The notes under the pieces were generated by a model, which worked only from the letters and a program-made list of their open reading frames with translations, was not told where the DNA came from and searched no databases. Positions 1 to 11,817 of a stretch of DNA of 64,000 nucleotides are shown piece after piece (position 1 is the stretch's first letter; each line of letters opens with the position of its first letter). Position numbers and translations under genes: made by a program. Source of the stretch: Bartonella sp. M0177 (lineage in GTDB: Bacteria > Pseudomonadota > Alphaproteobacteria > Rhizobiales > Rhizobiaceae); contig NZ_JACFOY010000001.1 in the NCBI RefSeq assembly GCF_016102285.1, forward strand, positions 1,054,001 through 1,118,000, written 5' to 3'.

Positions 1-9
1 CAGATTATT

Positions 10-438
10 ATGGCTAAAAAAATTGCAGGCCAGCTTAAGCTGCAGGTTCCGGCAGGAGCGGCAAACCCGTCTCCGCCAATTGGACCTGCTCTTGGTCAGC
101 GCGGCATCAACATTATGGAATTCTGTAAAGCATTCAACGCTGCTTCGCAGGAAATGGAAAAGAATTCTCCGATACCGGTTGTTATTACCTATTATCAGGA
201 TAAGTCTTTTACATTTTCGATGAAAACACCGCCGGTTTCTTATTTCTTGAAAAAAGAAGCCAATTTGAAATCGGGTTCAAAAGAGCCAGGCAAGACAGTT
301 GCCGGAACGATTTCTCGCGACAAAGTTCGTAAAATTGCGCAAGCCAAGATGAAAGATCTTAACGCCAATGACGTTGAAGCTGCGATGCGCATGATTGAAG
401 GTTCAGCCCGTTCAATGGGTCTACAGGTGGTGGGCTAA
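10..438 (+). CDS. rplK: 50S ribosomal protein L11
   Basis: L11 binds 23S rRNA in the GTPase-associated centre of the large ribosomal subunit and takes part in factor-dependent GTP hydrolysis and stringent-response signalling. The 142-residue product has the usual family length. It shows the N-terminal proline-rich stretch ([12 protein letters not shown], about residues 21-32) and the C-terminal RNA-binding end ([10 protein letters not shown]). It is the first gene in the window, so its promoter and the expected upstream secE-nusG genes lie outside. It ends 4 bases before the rplA start, so the two are surely cotranscribed and probably translationally coupled, as in the classic L11 operon where L1 is the autoregulator. 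Codon use is like its neighbours. Confidence 0.98.
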   Translation: MAKKIAGQLKLQVPAGAANPSPPIGPALGQRGINIMEFCKAFNAASQEMEKNSPIPVVITYYQDKSFTFSMKTPPVSYFLKKEANLKSGSKEPGKTVAGTISRDKVRKIAQAKMKDLNANDVEAAMRMIEGSARSMGLQVVG

Positions 439-442
439 GATC

Positions 443-1144
443 ATGGCGAAGATAGCAAAAAGACTTAAGAAAATTCGTGAAGGTGTAGACTTTAACAAGT
501 ATTATCCTTTGGACGAAGCAGTCAAGATGGTCAAAGATCGTGCGATTGCCAAGTTTGACGAAACAATCGAAATCACGATGAATTTGGGTGTCGATCCCCG
601 CTACGCAGACCAGATGGTTCGTGGCGTTGTCAATCTTCCGAATGGAACAGGACGTCACGTACGCGTTGCAGTTTTTGCGCGCGGTGATAAGGCTGAAGAA
701 GCGAAAGCTGCCGGTGCCGATATCGTTGGTGCAGAAGATTTGTTTGAAACTGTGAATGGCGGTACAATCGAGTTCGATCGTTGCATTGCAACACCGGACA
801 TGATGCCACTGGTTGGTCGCTTAGGTAAAATCCTCGGACCGCGTAGCTTGATGCCGAACCCTAAAGTTGGTACTGTTACACCGGATGTCGCAGCTGCAGT
901 TAAGGCATCAAAAGGTGGTGCCGTCGAATTCCGTGTTGAAAAAGCCGGTATTGTTCATGCAGGTGTTGGCAAAGCTTCCTTTAGTGCCGAGCAGATTGCC
1001 CAGAATGTGAAAGCATTCGCTGATGCTGTTTTGAAAGCAAAGCCGTCAGGCGCAAAAGGCGACTATTTGAAGCGTGTTGGTCTGTCGTCAACAATGGGTG
1101 TTGGTGTCAAGATCGATTTGGCTTCGGTTCGTCCGGAGCAATAA
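443..1144 (+). CDS. rplA: 50S ribosomal protein L1
   Basis: L1 forms the mobile L1 stalk near the ribosomal E site and in many bacteria represses its own L11-L1 mRNA. The 233-residue product begins [10 protein letters not shown] and contains the conserved [17 protein letters not shown]-type segment near residues 125-141 and the C-terminal end [11 protein letters not shown]. An upstream in-frame start at 395 lies inside rplK. The ATG at 443, four bases after the rplK stop, gives the normal N-terminus and was chosen. The 313-base spacer that follows carries several RNA hairpins before rplJ, so L11-L1 and L10-L7/L12 may be controlled separately. Confidence 0.98.
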   Translation: MAKIAKRLKKIREGVDFNKYYPLDEAVKMVKDRAIAKFDETIEITMNLGVDPRYADQMVRGVVNLPNGTGRHVRVAVFARGDKAEEAKAAGADIVGAEDLFETVNGGTIEFDRCIATPDMMPLVGRLGKILGPRSLMPNPKVGTVTPDVAAAVKASKGGAVEFRVEKAGIVHAGVGKASFSAEQIAQNVKAFADAVLKAKPSGAKGDYLKRVGLSSTMGVGVKIDLASVRPEQ

Positions 1145-1457
1145 GAATTCAACCGGCCGTTGGCTGGTGTATCAATCCGGGCTTTTTAAAGAAGCCCGGG
1201 TCATACCGGGGAAACCCGGAATGTCCTGTCCGAGATTGTGGGTGACACGGTGAAGTGTCTTAATAGAGTTAAACCTGCATGAGACTGGGGTAATGACCTG
1301 GATGTTTTTGAGACTAAAAGGTTTGAACCAGCGTTGCCTTTGAGCGCTTTGAAAGCGTGAAAAAGGGGACAGGATCCTCACTGATAACGGAAATGGTTTC
1401 TGTTATCTCAAGGCAACCCGACGGGTTTTGATAAAACCTGTTAAATGGAGAGAGACA
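1145..1457 (+). promoter_or_regulatory. rplJ 5' leader with several hairpins (probable L10 autoregulatory leader)
   Basis: This 313-base spacer between rplA and rplJ has no coding signal but is rich in RNA structure. Visible stems are 1177-1184/1192-1199 (8 bp), 1206-1210/1215-1219 closed by a GAAA tetraloop, 1383-1393/1397-1407 (GATAACGGAAA against TTTCTGTTATC, one wobble), and 1415-1419/1423-1427 (AACCC-gac-GGGTT followed by TT), just upstream of the rplJ ribosome-binding site. In many bacteria the L10-(L12)4 complex binds such a leader to repress rplJ-rplL. The position and the folding potential fit that role. Direct homology to the described L10 leader family cannot be shown by eye. Confidence 0.6.
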
Positions 1458-1976
1458 GTGGATAGAGCGGAAAAACGCGAATTTGTCACATGGCTCAATG
1501 GGGCTTTAAAAGAGTCCGGTTCGGTCGTTGTGGCTCACTATTCCGGTCTGACAGTTTCACAAATGAACGAACTCCGTTCGAAAATGAGTGAAGCTGGCGG
1601 CGCCGTTAAAGTCGCAAAAAACCGCCTTGCCAAGATCGCTCTTAAAGGCACGGATTCGGAATCGATTTCAGATCTGTTCACCGGACAGACACTGATAGCC
1701 TATTCGTCGGATCCGGTGACAGCACCGAAAATTGCTGTCGAATTTTCTAAAGCTAATGACAAACTTGTTATTCTTGGCGGTGCCATGGGTGCTACCAACT
1801 TGAATGCAGATGCTGTGAAGTCTCTGGCTTCGTTGCCATCTCTGGACGAGTTGCGTGCAAAACTGGTTGGAATGATCTCCACACCGGCTACCCGTATTGC
1901 TCAAGTTGTCAAGGCACCTGCTGGTCAGGTTGCACGTGTTATTGGCGCATATGCCCGCAAGAGCGAAGCGGCTTAA
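1458..1976 (+). CDS. rplJ: 50S ribosomal protein L10
   Basis: L10 anchors the L7/L12 stalk to 23S rRNA next to L11. The reading frame is open from 1428, but the first residues there are atypical. A GTG at 1458, preceded by GGAGAGA, gives the family N-terminus [20 protein letters not shown] and a 172-residue protein, so a GTG start is preferred. The conserved [13 protein letters not shown] segment and the C-terminal helix ending [12 protein letters not shown], which recruits L7/L12 dimers, are present. It heads the rplJ-rplL transcription unit and probably autoregulates through the preceding leader. Confidence 0.97.
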   Translation: MDRAEKREFVTWLNGALKESGSVVVAHYSGLTVSQMNELRSKMSEAGGAVKVAKNRLAKIALKGTDSESISDLFTGQTLIAYSSDPVTAPKIAVEFSKANDKLVILGGAMGATNLNADAVKSLASLPSLDELRAKLVGMISTPATRIAQVVKAPAGQVARVIGAYARKSEAA

Positions 1977-2076
1977 GGCTGTTTCGCAAACCGGTTATTA
2001 AAAAAGATAGGAAAATCTTTTTAGCCGGTTCGCTGTTAAACAATTGGTTAAACCTTTTAATTGAAGGAATATAAAA

Positions 2077-2448
2077 ATGGCTGATCTCGCAAAGATCGTT
2101 GAAGACCTTTCCAACCTCACCGTTTTGGAAGCTGCAGAGCTTTCCAAGATGCTCGAAGAAAAATGGGGCGTTTCTGCTGCTGCTCCGGTAGCAGTTGCTG
2201 CCGCTGCCGGCGCTGCTGCTCCGGCTGCTGAAGAAAAGACCGAATTTGACGTTATCCTCGTTTCTGGCGGTGCACAGAAGATCAACGTCATCAAGGAAGT
2301 TCGCGGCATTACAGGTCTTGGCCTCAAAGAAGCCAAGGATCTGGTTGAAGGTGCTCCGAAGCCTGTTAAAGAAGGCGTTTCGAAGGACGAAGCAGAGAAA
2401 CTTAAAGAACAGCTTGAAAAAGCTGGTGCTAAGGTTGAACTTAAATAA
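2077..2448 (+). CDS. rplL: 50S ribosomal protein L7/L12
   Basis: L7/L12 is the multi-copy acidic stalk protein that recruits and activates translational GTPases. The 123-residue product shows the N-terminal dimerisation and L10-binding helices ([22 protein letters not shown]), an Ala-rich flexible hinge at about residues 35-52, and the C-terminal factor-binding domain with TEFDVIL and [12 protein letters not shown]. An AAGGA-type ribosome-binding site precedes the ATG. It is 100 bases downstream of rplJ and is followed by a structured 354-base spacer before rpoB. Confidence 0.98.
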   Translation: MADLAKIVEDLSNLTVLEAAELSKMLEEKWGVSAAAPVAVAAAAGAAAPAAEEKTEFDVILVSGGAQKINVIKEVRGITGLGLKEAKDLVEGAPKPVKEGVSKDEAEKLKEQLEKAGAKVELK

Positions 2449-2802
2449 GTTCGTAAAGCCGGTGGGTATTTACCCACCGGTTCCACTCGAAAGAGGTGGA
2501 ATCGGACTTTGGATTGAACCCTTTTCCTGACAGTTCGGTGGCTGTCAGGAAACGGGTTTAAACCGTTCAGGGACATGACATTAGAATCAACGATTGGATG
2601 GTTGGTCGTCGGTCTTTGAGAAAACAAGGCGCTCCGGTAGCATGGGGGTTGCCAATGTCATCCGTTTTACCGGATGACGTATAAAACAAGTAAGATGTAG
2701 GTCATTTTTTGATCTACTTTAACTGGTCTGCTTTATGCAGATTGATGATGCATTGCCTCTAGGGAGTCTAACTTCCCGAAGGGCACAAATCGAGGAGCGA
2801 CG
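2449..2802 (+). promoter_or_regulatory. rplL-rpoB spacer: stacked hairpins (attenuator or RNase III processing region)
   Basis: No gene is seen here. Three stem-loops follow rplL closely: 2459-2468/2471-2480 (10 bp, CCGGTGGGTA against TACCCACCGG), 2481-2488/2492-2501 (TTCCACTC around GAAA, one bulge), and a long stem at about 2517-2559 whose core is CCTGACAG/CTGTCAGG (2526-2533/2542-2549) with outer AACCC/GGGTT pairing. None has a proper U-run, so simple termination is unlikely. In Escherichia coli the same spacer holds an attenuator plus an RNase III site that set the ratio of L7/L12 to RNA polymerase, and a similar role is inferred. A GAGGAG site at about 2792 serves rpoB. Confidence 0.6.
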
Positions 2803-5800
2803 ATGGCTCAGACCCTTTCATTTAACGGTCGCAGGCGCGTGCGCAAGGTATTCGGAAAGATTCCCGAAGTGGCCAAGATGCCAAACCTCATCGAGGTTCA
2901 AAAGGCTTCTTATGACCAGTTCCTGATGGTTGATGAACCAAAAGGCGGAAGAAAAGACGAAGGCTTGCAAGCTGTATTCAAGTCGGTGTTTCCGATAACG
3001 GATTTTTCGGGTGCATCCATGCTCGAATTCGTCCGTTACGAATTTGATCCACCGAAATTCGATGTTGAAGAATGTCGGCAACGCGATCTTACTTATGCGG
3101 CACCTCTCAAGGTGACACTGCGTTTGATCGTATTCGATATTGATGAAGATACCGGTTCCAAGGATATTAAAGATATCAAGGAGCAGGATGTCTATATGGG
3201 CGATATGCCCCTTATGACAGACAACGGTACTTTTATCGTTAATGGTACGGAACGTGTTATCGTTTCACAGATGCACCGTTCACCGGGTGTCTTCTTTGAT
3301 CACGATAAGGGAAAATCACATTCTTCCGGCAAATTGTTGTTTGCTGCACGTATTATTCCGTATCGCGGTTCCTGGCTTGATATTGAATTTGATGCCAAGG
3401 ATATCGTTTATGCCCGTATTGATCGGCGCCGTAAAATACCGGTAACAAGTATTTTGATGGCACTCGGTATGGACGGACAGGAGATCCTGTCGACATTCTA
3501 TAATACCGTCACTTTCAAACGAGCCAAAGATGGTTGGCGCATTCCTTATTCGGCTGAACGCTATAAGGGAATGAAGTTGCTGGCTGATCTTGTTGATGCC
3601 GATACGGGTGAAGTTGTTGCACAAGCTGGCAAGAAGCTGACGGCACGTGCGGCAAAGCAACTTGTTGAAAAAGGCCTTAAAGAGATCAAGGCGACCGAAG
3701 ACGATCTTTTCGGTTCATATCTGGCTGAAGATATTGTCAATTACGAAACCGGCGAAATCTATCTTGAAGCTGGCGACGAAATTGATGAGAAAACGCTGCA
3801 GGTTCTGCTTGACCGGAATGTTGACGAAATCAATGTGCTGGATATCGACCACGTCAATATCGGTGCTTATATTCGCAATACTCTGGCAGCCGATAAAAAT
3901 CAAAGCCGACAGGATGCTCTGTTCGATATTTATCGTGTTATGCGTCCTGGCGAACCGCCCACACTTGAAACAGCCGAAGCGATGTTCAATTCGCTGTTCT
4001 TTGATCCGGAGCGCTATGATCTTTCGGCCGTTGGTCGTGTAAAGATGAATATGCGTCTTGATCTTGATTGTCCGGATACCATCCGTATTTTACGGAAAGA
4101 GGATATTCTGGCAGTCGTCAAGACACTTGTCGAATTGCGTGATGGTCGTGGTGAAATCGACGATATTGATAACCTCGGTAACCGTCGTGTCCGCGCTGTC
4201 GGCGAATTGATGGAAAACCAGTATCGCATTGGTCTGTTGAGGATGGAACGCGCCATCAAGGAGCGTATGTCTTCAATCGAGATCGACACGGTTATGCCGC
4301 AAGATCTTATCAATGCAAAACCGGCGGCTGCTGCTGTGCGTGAATTCTTCGGCTCATCCCAGTTGTCGCAGTTTATGGACCAGACTAACCCGCTTTCGGA
4401 AATTACCCATAAGCGGCGTCTGTCGGCATTGGGACCGGGTGGTCTTACCCGCGAGCGTGCCGGTTTCGAGGTTCGCGACGTGCACCCGACCCATTATGGT
4501 CGTATCTGCCCGATTGAAACTCCGGAAGGTCCGAATATCGGTCTTATCAACTCGCTTGCAACATTTGCCCGTGTCAACAAATATGGATTTATCGAAAGTC
4601 CGTATCGCAAGATCATTGATGGCAAGGTTACGCGCGAAGTCGTTTATCTTTCAGCTATGGAAGAGTCCAAGCACTATGTGGCGCAGGCAAATTCCAATTT
4701 GTCAGATGACGGCAAATTTGTTGATGAATTCGTCGTTTGTCGTCATGCCAACGAAGTGTTGATGGCGCCGCGCGAGAATATCGACCTCATGGACGTTTCA
4801 CCGAAGCAGTTGGTTTCTGTTGCTGCAGCGCTTATTCCGTTCCTCGAAAACGATGACGCGAACCGCGCTTTGATGGGTTCCAACATGCAACGTCAGGCTG
4901 TGCCTCTGGTTCGCGCCGAAGCACCGTTTGTCGGAACCGGTATGGAACCGATTGTCGCTCGTGACTCCGGTGCAGCTATTGCAGCCAAACGTGGTGGTAT
5001 TGTCGATCAGGTTGACGCAACGCGTATTGTTATTCGTGCAACGCAGGATCTCGACCCGACCAAATCGGGTGTCGATATTTATCGTTTGCACAAATTCCAG
5101 CGTTCCAACCAGTCGACCTGTATCAACCAGCGTCCTTTGGTTCGTGTTGGCGATCATATCGAGAAGGGCGATATCATTGCTGATGGTCCTTCGACCGATC
5201 TTGGCGATTTGGCTCTCGGACGTAACGTTCTCGTCGCGTTCATGCCTTGGAACGGCTATAACTACGAAGATGCTGTTCTATTGTCCGAACGGATGGTTGC
5301 AGAAGACGTATTCACCTCGATTCACATCGAGGAATACGAAGTCTCTGCCCGTGATACGAAGCTTGGACCGGAAGAGATTACACGTGATATTCCGAATGTT
5401 TCGGAAGAAGCACTGAAGAACCTTGATGAAGCCGGCATTGTCTATATCGGTGCCGAAGTTCAACCGGGTGATATTCTCGTTGGCAAGATCACGCCGAAGG
5501 GTGAAAGCCCGATGACACCGGAAGAGAAGCTCTTGCGAGCCATCTTCGGTGAAAAGGCTTCCGACGTTCGTGATACGTCAATGCGTATGCCTCCGGGGGC
5601 TTTTGGTACAGTCGTTGAAGTTCGTGTTTTCAATCGCCACGGCGTTGAAAAAGATGAACGTGCTATGGCTATCGAACGCGAAGAAATCGAGCGTTTGGCT
5701 AAAGACCGTGATGACGAACAGTCCATTCTGGACCGCAGCGTTTATGCACGCCTTATTGATATGCTGAATGGAAAAACAGCTATTGAAGGGCCTAAGGGCT

Positions 5801-6942
5801 TCAAGAAAGGCACGAGCCTCAATGAAGCTGTCATGAACGAGTTCCCGCGTTCACAATGGTGGCAATTCGCTGTCGAGGATGAAAAGCTCCAAGGCGAGAT
5901 CGAAGCATTGCGCAAACAATACGACGAATCCAAGGATGCTCTCCAACGTCGCTTCATGGACAAGGTTGAAAAAGTCCAGCGTGGTGACGAAATGCCTCCG
6001 GGCGTCATGAAGATGGTCAAGGTTTTTGTTGCTGTTAAGCGCAAAATCCAGCCGGGTGACAAGATGGCGGGTCGTCATGGTAACAAGGGTGTCGTTTCGC
6101 GCATTCTGCCGATTGAAGACATGCCTTTCCTTGCAGATGGTACACACGCTGATATCGTGTTGAACCCTCTGGGCGTTCCGAGCCGAATGAATGTTGGGCA
6201 AATTCTTGAAACCCACCTTGGTTGGGCTTGTGCCGGAATTGGCAAGCAGATAGGCGATTTATTGGATGCTTATCGTAAAGGCGGAGATATCAAGCCGTTA
6301 CGTCAACGTATCGAGGATATTATTCCCGATAATGATCGTAACGAGCCAATCCGTGAATACGATGACCCGAGCATTGTTCGTCTTGCTGACCAGATGAGCC
6401 ATGGTGTGTCGATTTCGACACCGGTCTTCGATGGTGCTCATGATGCCGATATCAACGAAATGTTGAAAGAGGCAGGACTTGCAACTTCAGGACAGGTTCA
6501 ACTGTTCGATGGCCGTACCGGTGAACCTTTTGATCGTCAGGTGACAGTGGGCTATATTTATATGCTTAAACTGCACCATCTGGTCGACGACAAGATTCAC
6601 GCCCGTTCGATTGGACCTTACTCGCTTGTTACCCAACAGCCGTTGGGTGGTAAAGCACAGTTCGGCGGTCAACGTTTCGGTGAAATGGAAGTCTGGGCAC
6701 TTGAAGCTTATGGTGCCGCTTACACCTTGCAGGAAATGCTGACAGTGAAGTCGGACGATGTGGCCGGACGTACCAAAGTTTACGAAGCTATTGTTCGTGG
6801 CGATGATACGTTTGAAGCGGGTATACCGGAAAGCTTCAATGTTCTGGTTAAGGAAATGCGGTCTCTCGGGCTCAATGTCGAGCTTGATGATACGCGTGAA
6901 TTATTGGCTCAGCAGCAAAACTTGCCGGATGCAGCCGAGTAA
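2803..6942 (+). CDS. rpoB: DNA-directed RNA polymerase subunit beta
   Basis: RpoB forms one jaw of the RNA polymerase core and much of the active-site cleft and rifampicin pocket. The product is 1379 residues, normal for Rhizobiales. Recognisable blocks are the rifampicin cluster region ([33 protein letters not shown], around residue 515-545), [17 protein letters not shown], the [14 protein letters not shown] block near residue 1085, and the C-terminal [22 protein letters not shown] block. The ATG at 2803 has GAGGAG six bases upstream and gives the expected [12 protein letters not shown] start. The rifampicin-pocket residues look wild type. It is cotranscribed with rpoC. Confidence 0.99.
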   Translation: MAQTLSFNGRRRVRKVFGKIPEVAKMPNLIEVQKASYDQFLMVDEPKGGRKDEGLQAVFKSVFPITDFSGASMLEFVRYEFDPPKFDVEECRQRDLTYAAPLKVTLRLIVFDIDEDTGSKDIKDIKEQDVYMGDMPLMTDNGTFIVNGTERVIVSQMHRSPGVFFDHDKGKSHSSGKLLFAARIIPYRGSWLDIEFDAKDIVYARIDRRRKIPVTSILMALGMDGQEILSTFYNTVTFKRAKDGWRIPYSAERYKGMKLLADLVDADTGEVVAQAGKKLTARAAKQLVEKGLKEIKATEDDLFGSYLAEDIVNYETGEIYLEAGDEIDEKTLQVLLDRNVDEINVLDIDHVNIGAYIRNTLAADKNQSRQDALFDIYRVMRPGEPPTLETAEAMFNSLFFDPERYDLSAVGRVKMNMRLDLDCPDTIRILRKEDILAVVKTLVELRDGRGEIDDIDNLGNRRVRAVGELMENQYRIGLLRMERAIKERMSSIEIDTVMPQDLINAKPAAAAVREFFGSSQLSQFMDQTNPLSEITHKRRLSALGPGGLTRERAGFEVRDVHPTHYGRICPIETPEGPNIGLINSLATFARVNKYGFIESPYRKIIDGKVTREVVYLSAMEESKHYVAQANSNLSDDGKFVDEFVVCRHANEVLMAPRENIDLMDVSPKQLVSVAAALIPFLENDDANRALMGSNMQRQAVPLVRAEAPFVGTGMEPIVARDSGAAIAAKRGGIVDQVDATRIVIRATQDLDPTKSGVDIYRLHKFQRSNQSTCINQRPLVRVGDHIEKGDIIADGPSTDLGDLALGRNVLVAFMPWNGYNYEDAVLLSERMVAEDVFTSIHIEEYEVSARDTKLGPEEITRDIPNVSEEALKNLDEAGIVYIGAEVQPGDILVGKITPKGESPMTPEEKLLRAIFGEKASDVRDTSMRMPPGAFGTVVEVRVFNRHGVEKDERAMAIEREEIERLAKDRDDEQSILDRSVYARLIDMLNGKTAIEGPKGFKKGTSLNEAVMNEFPRSQWWQFAVEDEKLQGEIEALRKQYDESKDALQRRFMDKVEKVQRGDEMPPGVMKMVKVFVAVKRKIQPGDKMAGRHGNKGVVSRILPIEDMPFLADGTHADIVLNPLGVPSRMNVGQILETHLGWACAGIGKQIGDLLDAYRKGGDIKPLRQRIEDIIPDNDRNEPIREYDDPSIVRLADQMSHGVSISTPVFDGAHDADINEMLKEAGLATSGQVQLFDGRTGEPFDRQVTVGYIYMLKLHHLVDDKIHARSIGPYSLVTQQPLGGKAQFGGQRFGEMEVWALEAYGAAYTLQEMLTVKSDDVAGRTKVYEAIVRGDDTFEAGIPESFNVLVKEMRSLGLNVELDDTRELLAQQQNLPDAAE

Positions 6943-7089
6943 TCTGAAAGGTGCGCCCGAGAGGGCGCGCCTCCATTGGCTTTTGTTAAGTCGAATAAAT
7001 AGATTTCTATTGAGATAGGTTTTTGTCTATCAGTTTACAAAAACAACTATCGCAACGGGTTTTTAGTAAAACCCCTGAAGGAGAACGGC
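6943..7089 (+). promoter_or_regulatory. rpoB-rpoC spacer with a GC hairpin
   Basis: This 147-base gap between rpoB and rpoC carries a compact stem GCGCCC-GAGA-GGGCGC at 6953-6968 just after the rpoB stop, and a weaker stem GATAG/CTATC at 7014-7031. Neither is followed by a U-run. The rpoC ribosome-binding site AAGGAGA is at about 7078-7084. The stems may stabilise or process the polycistronic mRNA. Confidence 0.45.
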
Positions 7090-10000
7090 ATGAACCAAGA
7101 GGTCATGAATCTTTTCAATCCTCAGGCGCCTACACAGACGTTTGATTCCATCAGGATATCAATCGCCAGCCCTGAGAAGATTCTGTCCTGGTCTTACGGC
7201 GAAATCAAAAAGCCTGAGACCATTAACTACCGTACGTTCAAGCCAGAACGTGACGGGCTTTTCTGCGCGCGTATTTTCGGGCCGATCAAGGACTATGAAT
7301 GTCTGTGCGGCAAATACAAGCGCATGAAATATAAAGGCATTATCTGCGAAAAATGCGGCGTTGAAGTAACTCTTTCACGTGTTCGTCGTGAACGCATGGG
7401 GCATATCGAACTTGCTGCTCCAGTCGCACATATATGGTTTTTGAAATCACTTCCGAGCCGCATCGGTACGCTTCTTGATATGACCCTCAAGGATATCGAG
7501 CGCGTTCTTTATTTTGAAAACTACATTGTAACCGAGCCGGGTTTGACTTCGCTCAAGATGCATCAGCTTCTTTCCGAAGAAGAATATATGATGGCTGTTG
7601 ACGAATTCGGTCCCGACCAGTTTACGGCTTTGATCGGTGCGGAAGCTATCTACGAACTTTTGGCTGCGATGGATTTGCAGAAAATTGCTGCAGATTTGCG
7701 CACCGAATTGGCAGAGACGACATCGGACCTCAAAATCAAGAAATTGATGAAACGTCTGAAGATCGTTGAAAACTTCATTGAATCGGGAAATCGTCCGGAA
7801 TGGATGATTATGAAAGTCATTCCGGTTATTCCGCCGGATTTGCGCCCGTTGGTTCCGTTGGACGGTGGCCGTTTTGCGACTTCCGATCTTAATGACCTCT
7901 ATCGTCGTGTGATCAACCGTAACAATCGTTTGAAACGTCTGATCGAACTTCGCGCTCCCGGCATTATCGTACGCAATGAAAAACGTATGTTGCAGGAAGC
8001 TGTCGATGCTCTGTTCGATAATGGTCGTCGTGGTCGTGTCATTACCGGTGCCAATAAGCGTCCGTTGAAATCGCTGTCGGATATGCTTAAAGGCAAGCAG
8101 GGACGTTTCCGTCAAAACCTGCTCGGTAAACGCGTCGACTATTCCGGTCGTTCGGTTATCGTTACAGGTCCTGAGCTGAAGTTGCATCAATGCGGCTTGC
8201 CGAAGAAAATGGCTTTGGAACTGTTCAAGCCGTTTATTTATGCACGCCTCGATGCAAAAGGGTTTTCTTCAACCGTAAAGCAAGCCAAGAAGCTCGTTGA
8301 AAAAGAACGTCCGGAAGTTTGGGATATCCTTGAAGAGGTTATCCGGGAACACCCCGTTCTGTTGAACCGTGCTCCGACGTTGCACCGTTTGGGAATTCAA
8401 GCTTTTGAACCGACCTTGATCGAAGGTAAGGCAATCCAGCTTCATCCGCTGGTTTGTACCGCTTTCAACGCCGATTTTGATGGCGACCAAATGGCTGTCC
8501 ACGTACCGCTGTCGCTTGAAGCCCAGCTTGAAGCCCGCGTCTTGATGATGTCGACAAACAATATTCTGCACCCGGCCAACGGCGCGCCGATTATTGTTCC
8601 TTCGCAAGATATGGTGCTTGGCCTTTATTACCTGTCAATTGTTTGCGAACATGAGCCGGGCGAGGGCATGGCTTTTGGTGATATGGGTGAATTGCAACAC
8701 GCTTTGGACAGCAAAGTTGTGACGCTCCACACCAAGATCAAAGGACGTGTCAAGAGTATTGATGCAGAGGGTAATGTTGTTTCGAAGATTTACGATACCA
8801 CACCGGGTCGTCTGATCATCGGTGAAACACTGCCTAAAAGCCCGAACATCAAGTTCGACATTGTCAATCAGGAAATGACCAAAAAGAACATCTCCAAGAT
8901 GATTGACCATGTTTATCGTCACTGCGGACAAAAAGAAACGGTCATGTTCTGTGACCGCATCATGTCTCTGGGCTTTGCCAATGCTTGCCGTGCCGGCATT
9001 TCGTTCGGCAAGGACGATATGGTTATACCGGAAAGCAAGGCAAGACTGGTTCAGGAAACCGAGGCTTTGGCCAAGGAATATGAACAGCAATATAATGACG
9101 GTCTCATTACACAGGGTGAGAAGTACAACAAGGTTGTCGACGCTTGGGGTAAATGTACCGATCGCGTTGCCGACGAGATGATGAAACGCATTCAGGCGGT
9201 TGAATTTGACCCCGTAACCGGACGTCAAAAACCGATGAATTCGATTTACATGATGTCTCACTCCGGTGCCCGTGGGTCGCCGAACCAGATGAAACAGTTG
9301 GGTGGTATGCGTGGCTTGATGGCTAAACCTTCGGGCGAAATCATCGAAACACCAATTATCTCGAACTTCAAGGAAGGCTTGACTGTGAACGAGTACTTTA
9401 ACTCGACACACGGTGCCCGTAAGGGACTTGCCGATACCGCCTTGAAGACAGCTAACTCCGGTTACTTGACCCGTCGCCTTGTCGACGTTGCACAAGATGC
9501 TATCATTTCCGAGGTTGATTGCGGAACAGACAAAGGCTTGACAATGCAGGCAATCGTTGATGCCGGTCAGGTTGTTGCCTCTCTCGGTCAACGTATCCTT
9601 GGTCGTACTGCACTTCACGATATTATCCATCCGACAACGGGTGAAGTCATCGTCGAAGGTGGCCGCATGATCGAGGAAGCCGATGTTGCCAAGATCGAAG
9701 CTGCCGGTATCCAGTCTGTCCAGATCCGTTCGGCTCTGACTTGCGAAACCCGCATCGGTGTTTGTGCCAAGTGCTACGGTCGCGATCTCGCACGTGGTAC
9801 GCCGGTCAATCAGGGTGAAGCAGTCGGTGTTATCGCTGCCCAGTCTATCGGTGAGCCGGGTACTCAGTTGACCATGCGTACATTCCACTTGGGCGGTACC
9901 GCACAGGTTGTTGATACCTCTTATCTGGAAGCATCCTATGAAGGTAAGGTTGAATTGCGCCACCGCAAGGTTGTTCGCAATTCTGAAGGCCATCTGGTCG

Positions 10001-11298
10001 TTATGGGCCGTAATATGGCTATCCTTATCAAGGATGAAAACGGTAAGGAACGCGCTTCCCACCGCATTACCTATGGTGCTCGCATCTTTGTCGACGATGG
10101 TGACATCGTTAAACGTGGTCAGCGTATTGCAGAGTGGGATCCGTATACCCGTCCGATCATGACCGAAGTTGAAGGCTATATCGGCTTTGAGGATATGGTT
10201 GATGGTCTATCTGTTACAGAAACGACCGATGAAGCAACCGGTATCACCAAACGTCAGGTTATTGACTGGCGTGCCAATCCGCGTGGCGCCGATCTTAAGC
10301 CTGCCATTGTCATCTATTCTGATAAAAAAGGCAGCAAGATCGCCAAGCTTTCGAAGGGTGGCGATGCCCGTTACATGATGTCGGTTGAAACCATTCTCTC
10401 GGTTGAACCAGGTGCTCATGTAATGGCTGGTGATGTTATTGGTCGTTTGCCGATGGAAAGCGCCAAAACCAAGGATATTACCGGTGGTCTTCCACGTGTT
10501 GCCGAACTCTTTGAAGCACGCCGTCCGAAGGATCATGCTATTATTGCTGAAATTGATGGCACGATCCGTTTTGGCCGTGACTATAAGAACAAACGGCGCA
10601 TCACAATTGAGCCGAATGATGATACGGTCGAACCTGTGGAATATCTCATTCCGAAGGGCAAGCCTTTCCATCTGCAGGATGGTGACCAGATTGAAAAGGG
10701 TGATTATATCCTCGACGGCAATCCGGCACCGCATGATATTCTGGCGATCAAGGGTGTGGAAGCCTTGGCTTCCTATCTCGTCAACGAAATACAATCTGTC
10801 TATCGTCTCCAAGGTGTTGTGATCAACGATAAGCATATTGAAGTTATCGTTCGCCAGATGCTGCAAAAAGTCGAAATTACCGATTCCGGTGATTCAGGCT
10901 ATATTCCGGGCGACAATGTTGACCGGATCGAGCTACAGGAAGTTAATGATAGGCTCATCGAAGAAGGTAAGAAACCGGCAAGCGGCAATCCTGTTCTGCT
11001 GGGTATTACCAAAGCTTCATTGCAGACACCGTCATTTATTTCTGCTGCATCCTTCCAGGAAACAACGCGTGTGCTTACTGAAGCAGCCGTTGCCGGAAAG
11101 ATGGATACTTTGCAGGGCTTGAAGGAAAACGTTATCGTTGGTCGTCTTATCCCTGCCGGTACCGGTGGCACAATTGCCCAGATTCGTCGTATTGCAACAG
11201 CACGCGACGATCTGATCGTTGATGAACATCGCAAAGCCAATGGTGGCGATAAAGCAAATGCCATGTTGTCTGATATGACACATACGGCGGCTGAATAA
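7090..11298 (+). CDS. rpoC: DNA-directed RNA polymerase subunit beta prime
   Basis: RpoC carries the catalytic magnesium site of RNA polymerase. The 1402-residue product contains the N-terminal zinc finger ([20 protein letters not shown], about residues 71-90), the absolutely conserved active-site motif [14 protein letters not shown] (about residues 458-471), the bridge-helix/trigger-loop region ([29 protein letters not shown]), and a second zinc-binding segment ([17 protein letters not shown]). The start with AAGGAGA upstream gives [12 protein letters not shown], the usual alphaproteobacterial N-terminus. A canonical intrinsic terminator follows within 35 bases, so the operon ends here. The str genes rpsL-rpsG-fusA-tuf, which often follow in relatives, are not present. 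Confidence 0.99.
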   Translation: MNQEVMNLFNPQAPTQTFDSIRISIASPEKILSWSYGEIKKPETINYRTFKPERDGLFCARIFGPIKDYECLCGKYKRMKYKGIICEKCGVEVTLSRVRRERMGHIELAAPVAHIWFLKSLPSRIGTLLDMTLKDIERVLYFENYIVTEPGLTSLKMHQLLSEEEYMMAVDEFGPDQFTALIGAEAIYELLAAMDLQKIAADLRTELAETTSDLKIKKLMKRLKIVENFIESGNRPEWMIMKVIPVIPPDLRPLVPLDGGRFATSDLNDLYRRVINRNNRLKRLIELRAPGIIVRNEKRMLQEAVDALFDNGRRGRVITGANKRPLKSLSDMLKGKQGRFRQNLLGKRVDYSGRSVIVTGPELKLHQCGLPKKMALELFKPFIYARLDAKGFSSTVKQAKKLVEKERPEVWDILEEVIREHPVLLNRAPTLHRLGIQAFEPTLIEGKAIQLHPLVCTAFNADFDGDQMAVHVPLSLEAQLEARVLMMSTNNILHPANGAPIIVPSQDMVLGLYYLSIVCEHEPGEGMAFGDMGELQHALDSKVVTLHTKIKGRVKSIDAEGNVVSKIYDTTPGRLIIGETLPKSPNIKFDIVNQEMTKKNISKMIDHVYRHCGQKETVMFCDRIMSLGFANACRAGISFGKDDMVIPESKARLVQETEALAKEYEQQYNDGLITQGEKYNKVVDAWGKCTDRVADEMMKRIQAVEFDPVTGRQKPMNSIYMMSHSGARGSPNQMKQLGGMRGLMAKPSGEIIETPIISNFKEGLTVNEYFNSTHGARKGLADTALKTANSGYLTRRLVDVAQDAIISEVDCGTDKGLTMQAIVDAGQVVASLGQRILGRTALHDIIHPTTGEVIVEGGRMIEEADVAKIEAAGIQSVQIRSALTCETRIGVCAKCYGRDLARGTPVNQGEAVGVIAAQSIGEPGTQLTMRTFHLGGTAQVVDTSYLEASYEGKVELRHRKVVRNSEGHLVVMGRNMAILIKDENGKERASHRITYGARIFVDDGDIVKRGQRIAEWDPYTRPIMTEVEGYIGFEDMVDGLSVTETTDEATGITKRQVIDWRANPRGADLKPAIVIYSDKKGSKIAKLSKGGDARYMMSVETILSVEPGAHVMAGDVIGRLPMESAKTKDITGGLPRVAELFEARRPKDHAIIAEIDGTIRFGRDYKNKRRITIEPNDDTVEPVEYLIPKGKPFHLQDGDQIEKGDYILDGNPAPHDILAIKGVEALASYLVNEIQSVYRLQGVVINDKHIEVIVRQMLQKVEITDSGDSGYIPGDNVDRIELQEVNDRLIEEGKKPASGNPVLLGITKASLQTPSFISAASFQETTRVLTEAAVAGKMDTLQGLKENVIVGRLIPAGTGGTIAQIRRIATARDDLIVDEHRKANGGDKANAMLSDMTHTAAE

Positions 11299-11328
11299 GC
11301 CACTATCAGGCTGGTTTTCGAAAAAAAG

Positions 11329-11358
11329 AAAAGCCCGACTTAATTGTCGGGCTTTTTT
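11329..11358 (+). terminator. intrinsic terminator after rpoC
   Basis: A perfect 9-bp stem AAGCCCGAC / GTCGGGCTT with a 6-base loop is followed by a run of T and preceded by A. This is a textbook Rho-independent terminator at the end of the rplK-rpoC block. Because of the flanking A-run it may also terminate transcription of the VOC gene arriving on the other strand, which ends at 11434. Confidence 0.92.
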
Positions 11359-11433
11359 GTATTTTAACGTTTAAAAGTTTTCGGACTTGAAAGAGGAGAG
11401 CCGATTTTTACAAAGGAATTGTTCAATCGGTTA

Positions 11434-11817
11434 TCATTTCAGATATTCGGAAATCTCAATCAGATTCAAATCGGGGTCACGTATGTAAACGGAACGGATT
11501 TTCCCATTTGCTCCGGTACGTTCGACAGGACCTTCAACAATAGGGCAGTTGTTCTTTTTCAGGTGGGTAATGACTTCATCAAGAGGAAGTTTTGATATGA
11601 AGCAGAGGTCCAAACTACCTGGAACGGGCAGGTGGGCTTTAGGCTCATATTCTTTGCCATATTGATGGAGATTGATCTTCTGATTGCCGAAGCGGAGTGC
11701 AAAACGATTTTCTCCGAAAACTTCGAGCTTGAGCTCCAAAATTTCAGTGTAAAAACGCTTGGTCGCTTCGAGATCGAAACAAGTCATCACGATATGATCA
11801 ATGTGATCTATGAACAT
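11434..11817 (-). CDS. VOC-superfamily protein (glyoxalase/dioxygenase-like, STM3117-type)
   Basis: The 127-residue product is a single vicinal-oxygen-chelate domain of the small stand-alone type. It starts MFIDHIDHIVMTCFDLEATKRFYTEILEL and ends with the second half-module, DPDLNLIEISEYLK. His at residue 8 in the DHIVMT strand and Glu in NLIEIS are the expected metal ligands of the betaalphabetabetabeta fold. Proteins like this are usually annotated as glyoxalase or as the STM3117-like virulence-protein family. The substrate cannot be read from sequence. It stands alone, converging on the rpoC terminator, with a long AT-rich upstream region. Confidence 0.85.
   Translation of the reverse strand: MFIDHIDHIVMTCFDLEATKRFYTEILELKLEVFGENRFALRFGNQKINLHQYGKEYEPKAHLPVPGSLDLCFISKLPLDEVITHLKKNNCPIVEGPVERTGANGKIRSVYIRDPDLNLIEISEYLK

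Noticed and set aside
1998-2627. Minus-strand 209-codon frame over rplL
   Set aside because: It is a shadow of rplL and the GC-rich Ala codons of its hinge, with no protein features.
7447-8190. Minus-strand 247-codon frame inside rpoC
   Set aside because: It is another antisense shadow of rpoC with no family features.
8635-10062. Long minus-strand open frame (475 codons) inside rpoC
   Set aside because: It is antisense to the highly conserved RpoC coding sequence and arises from its codon bias. The translation resembles no protein family.
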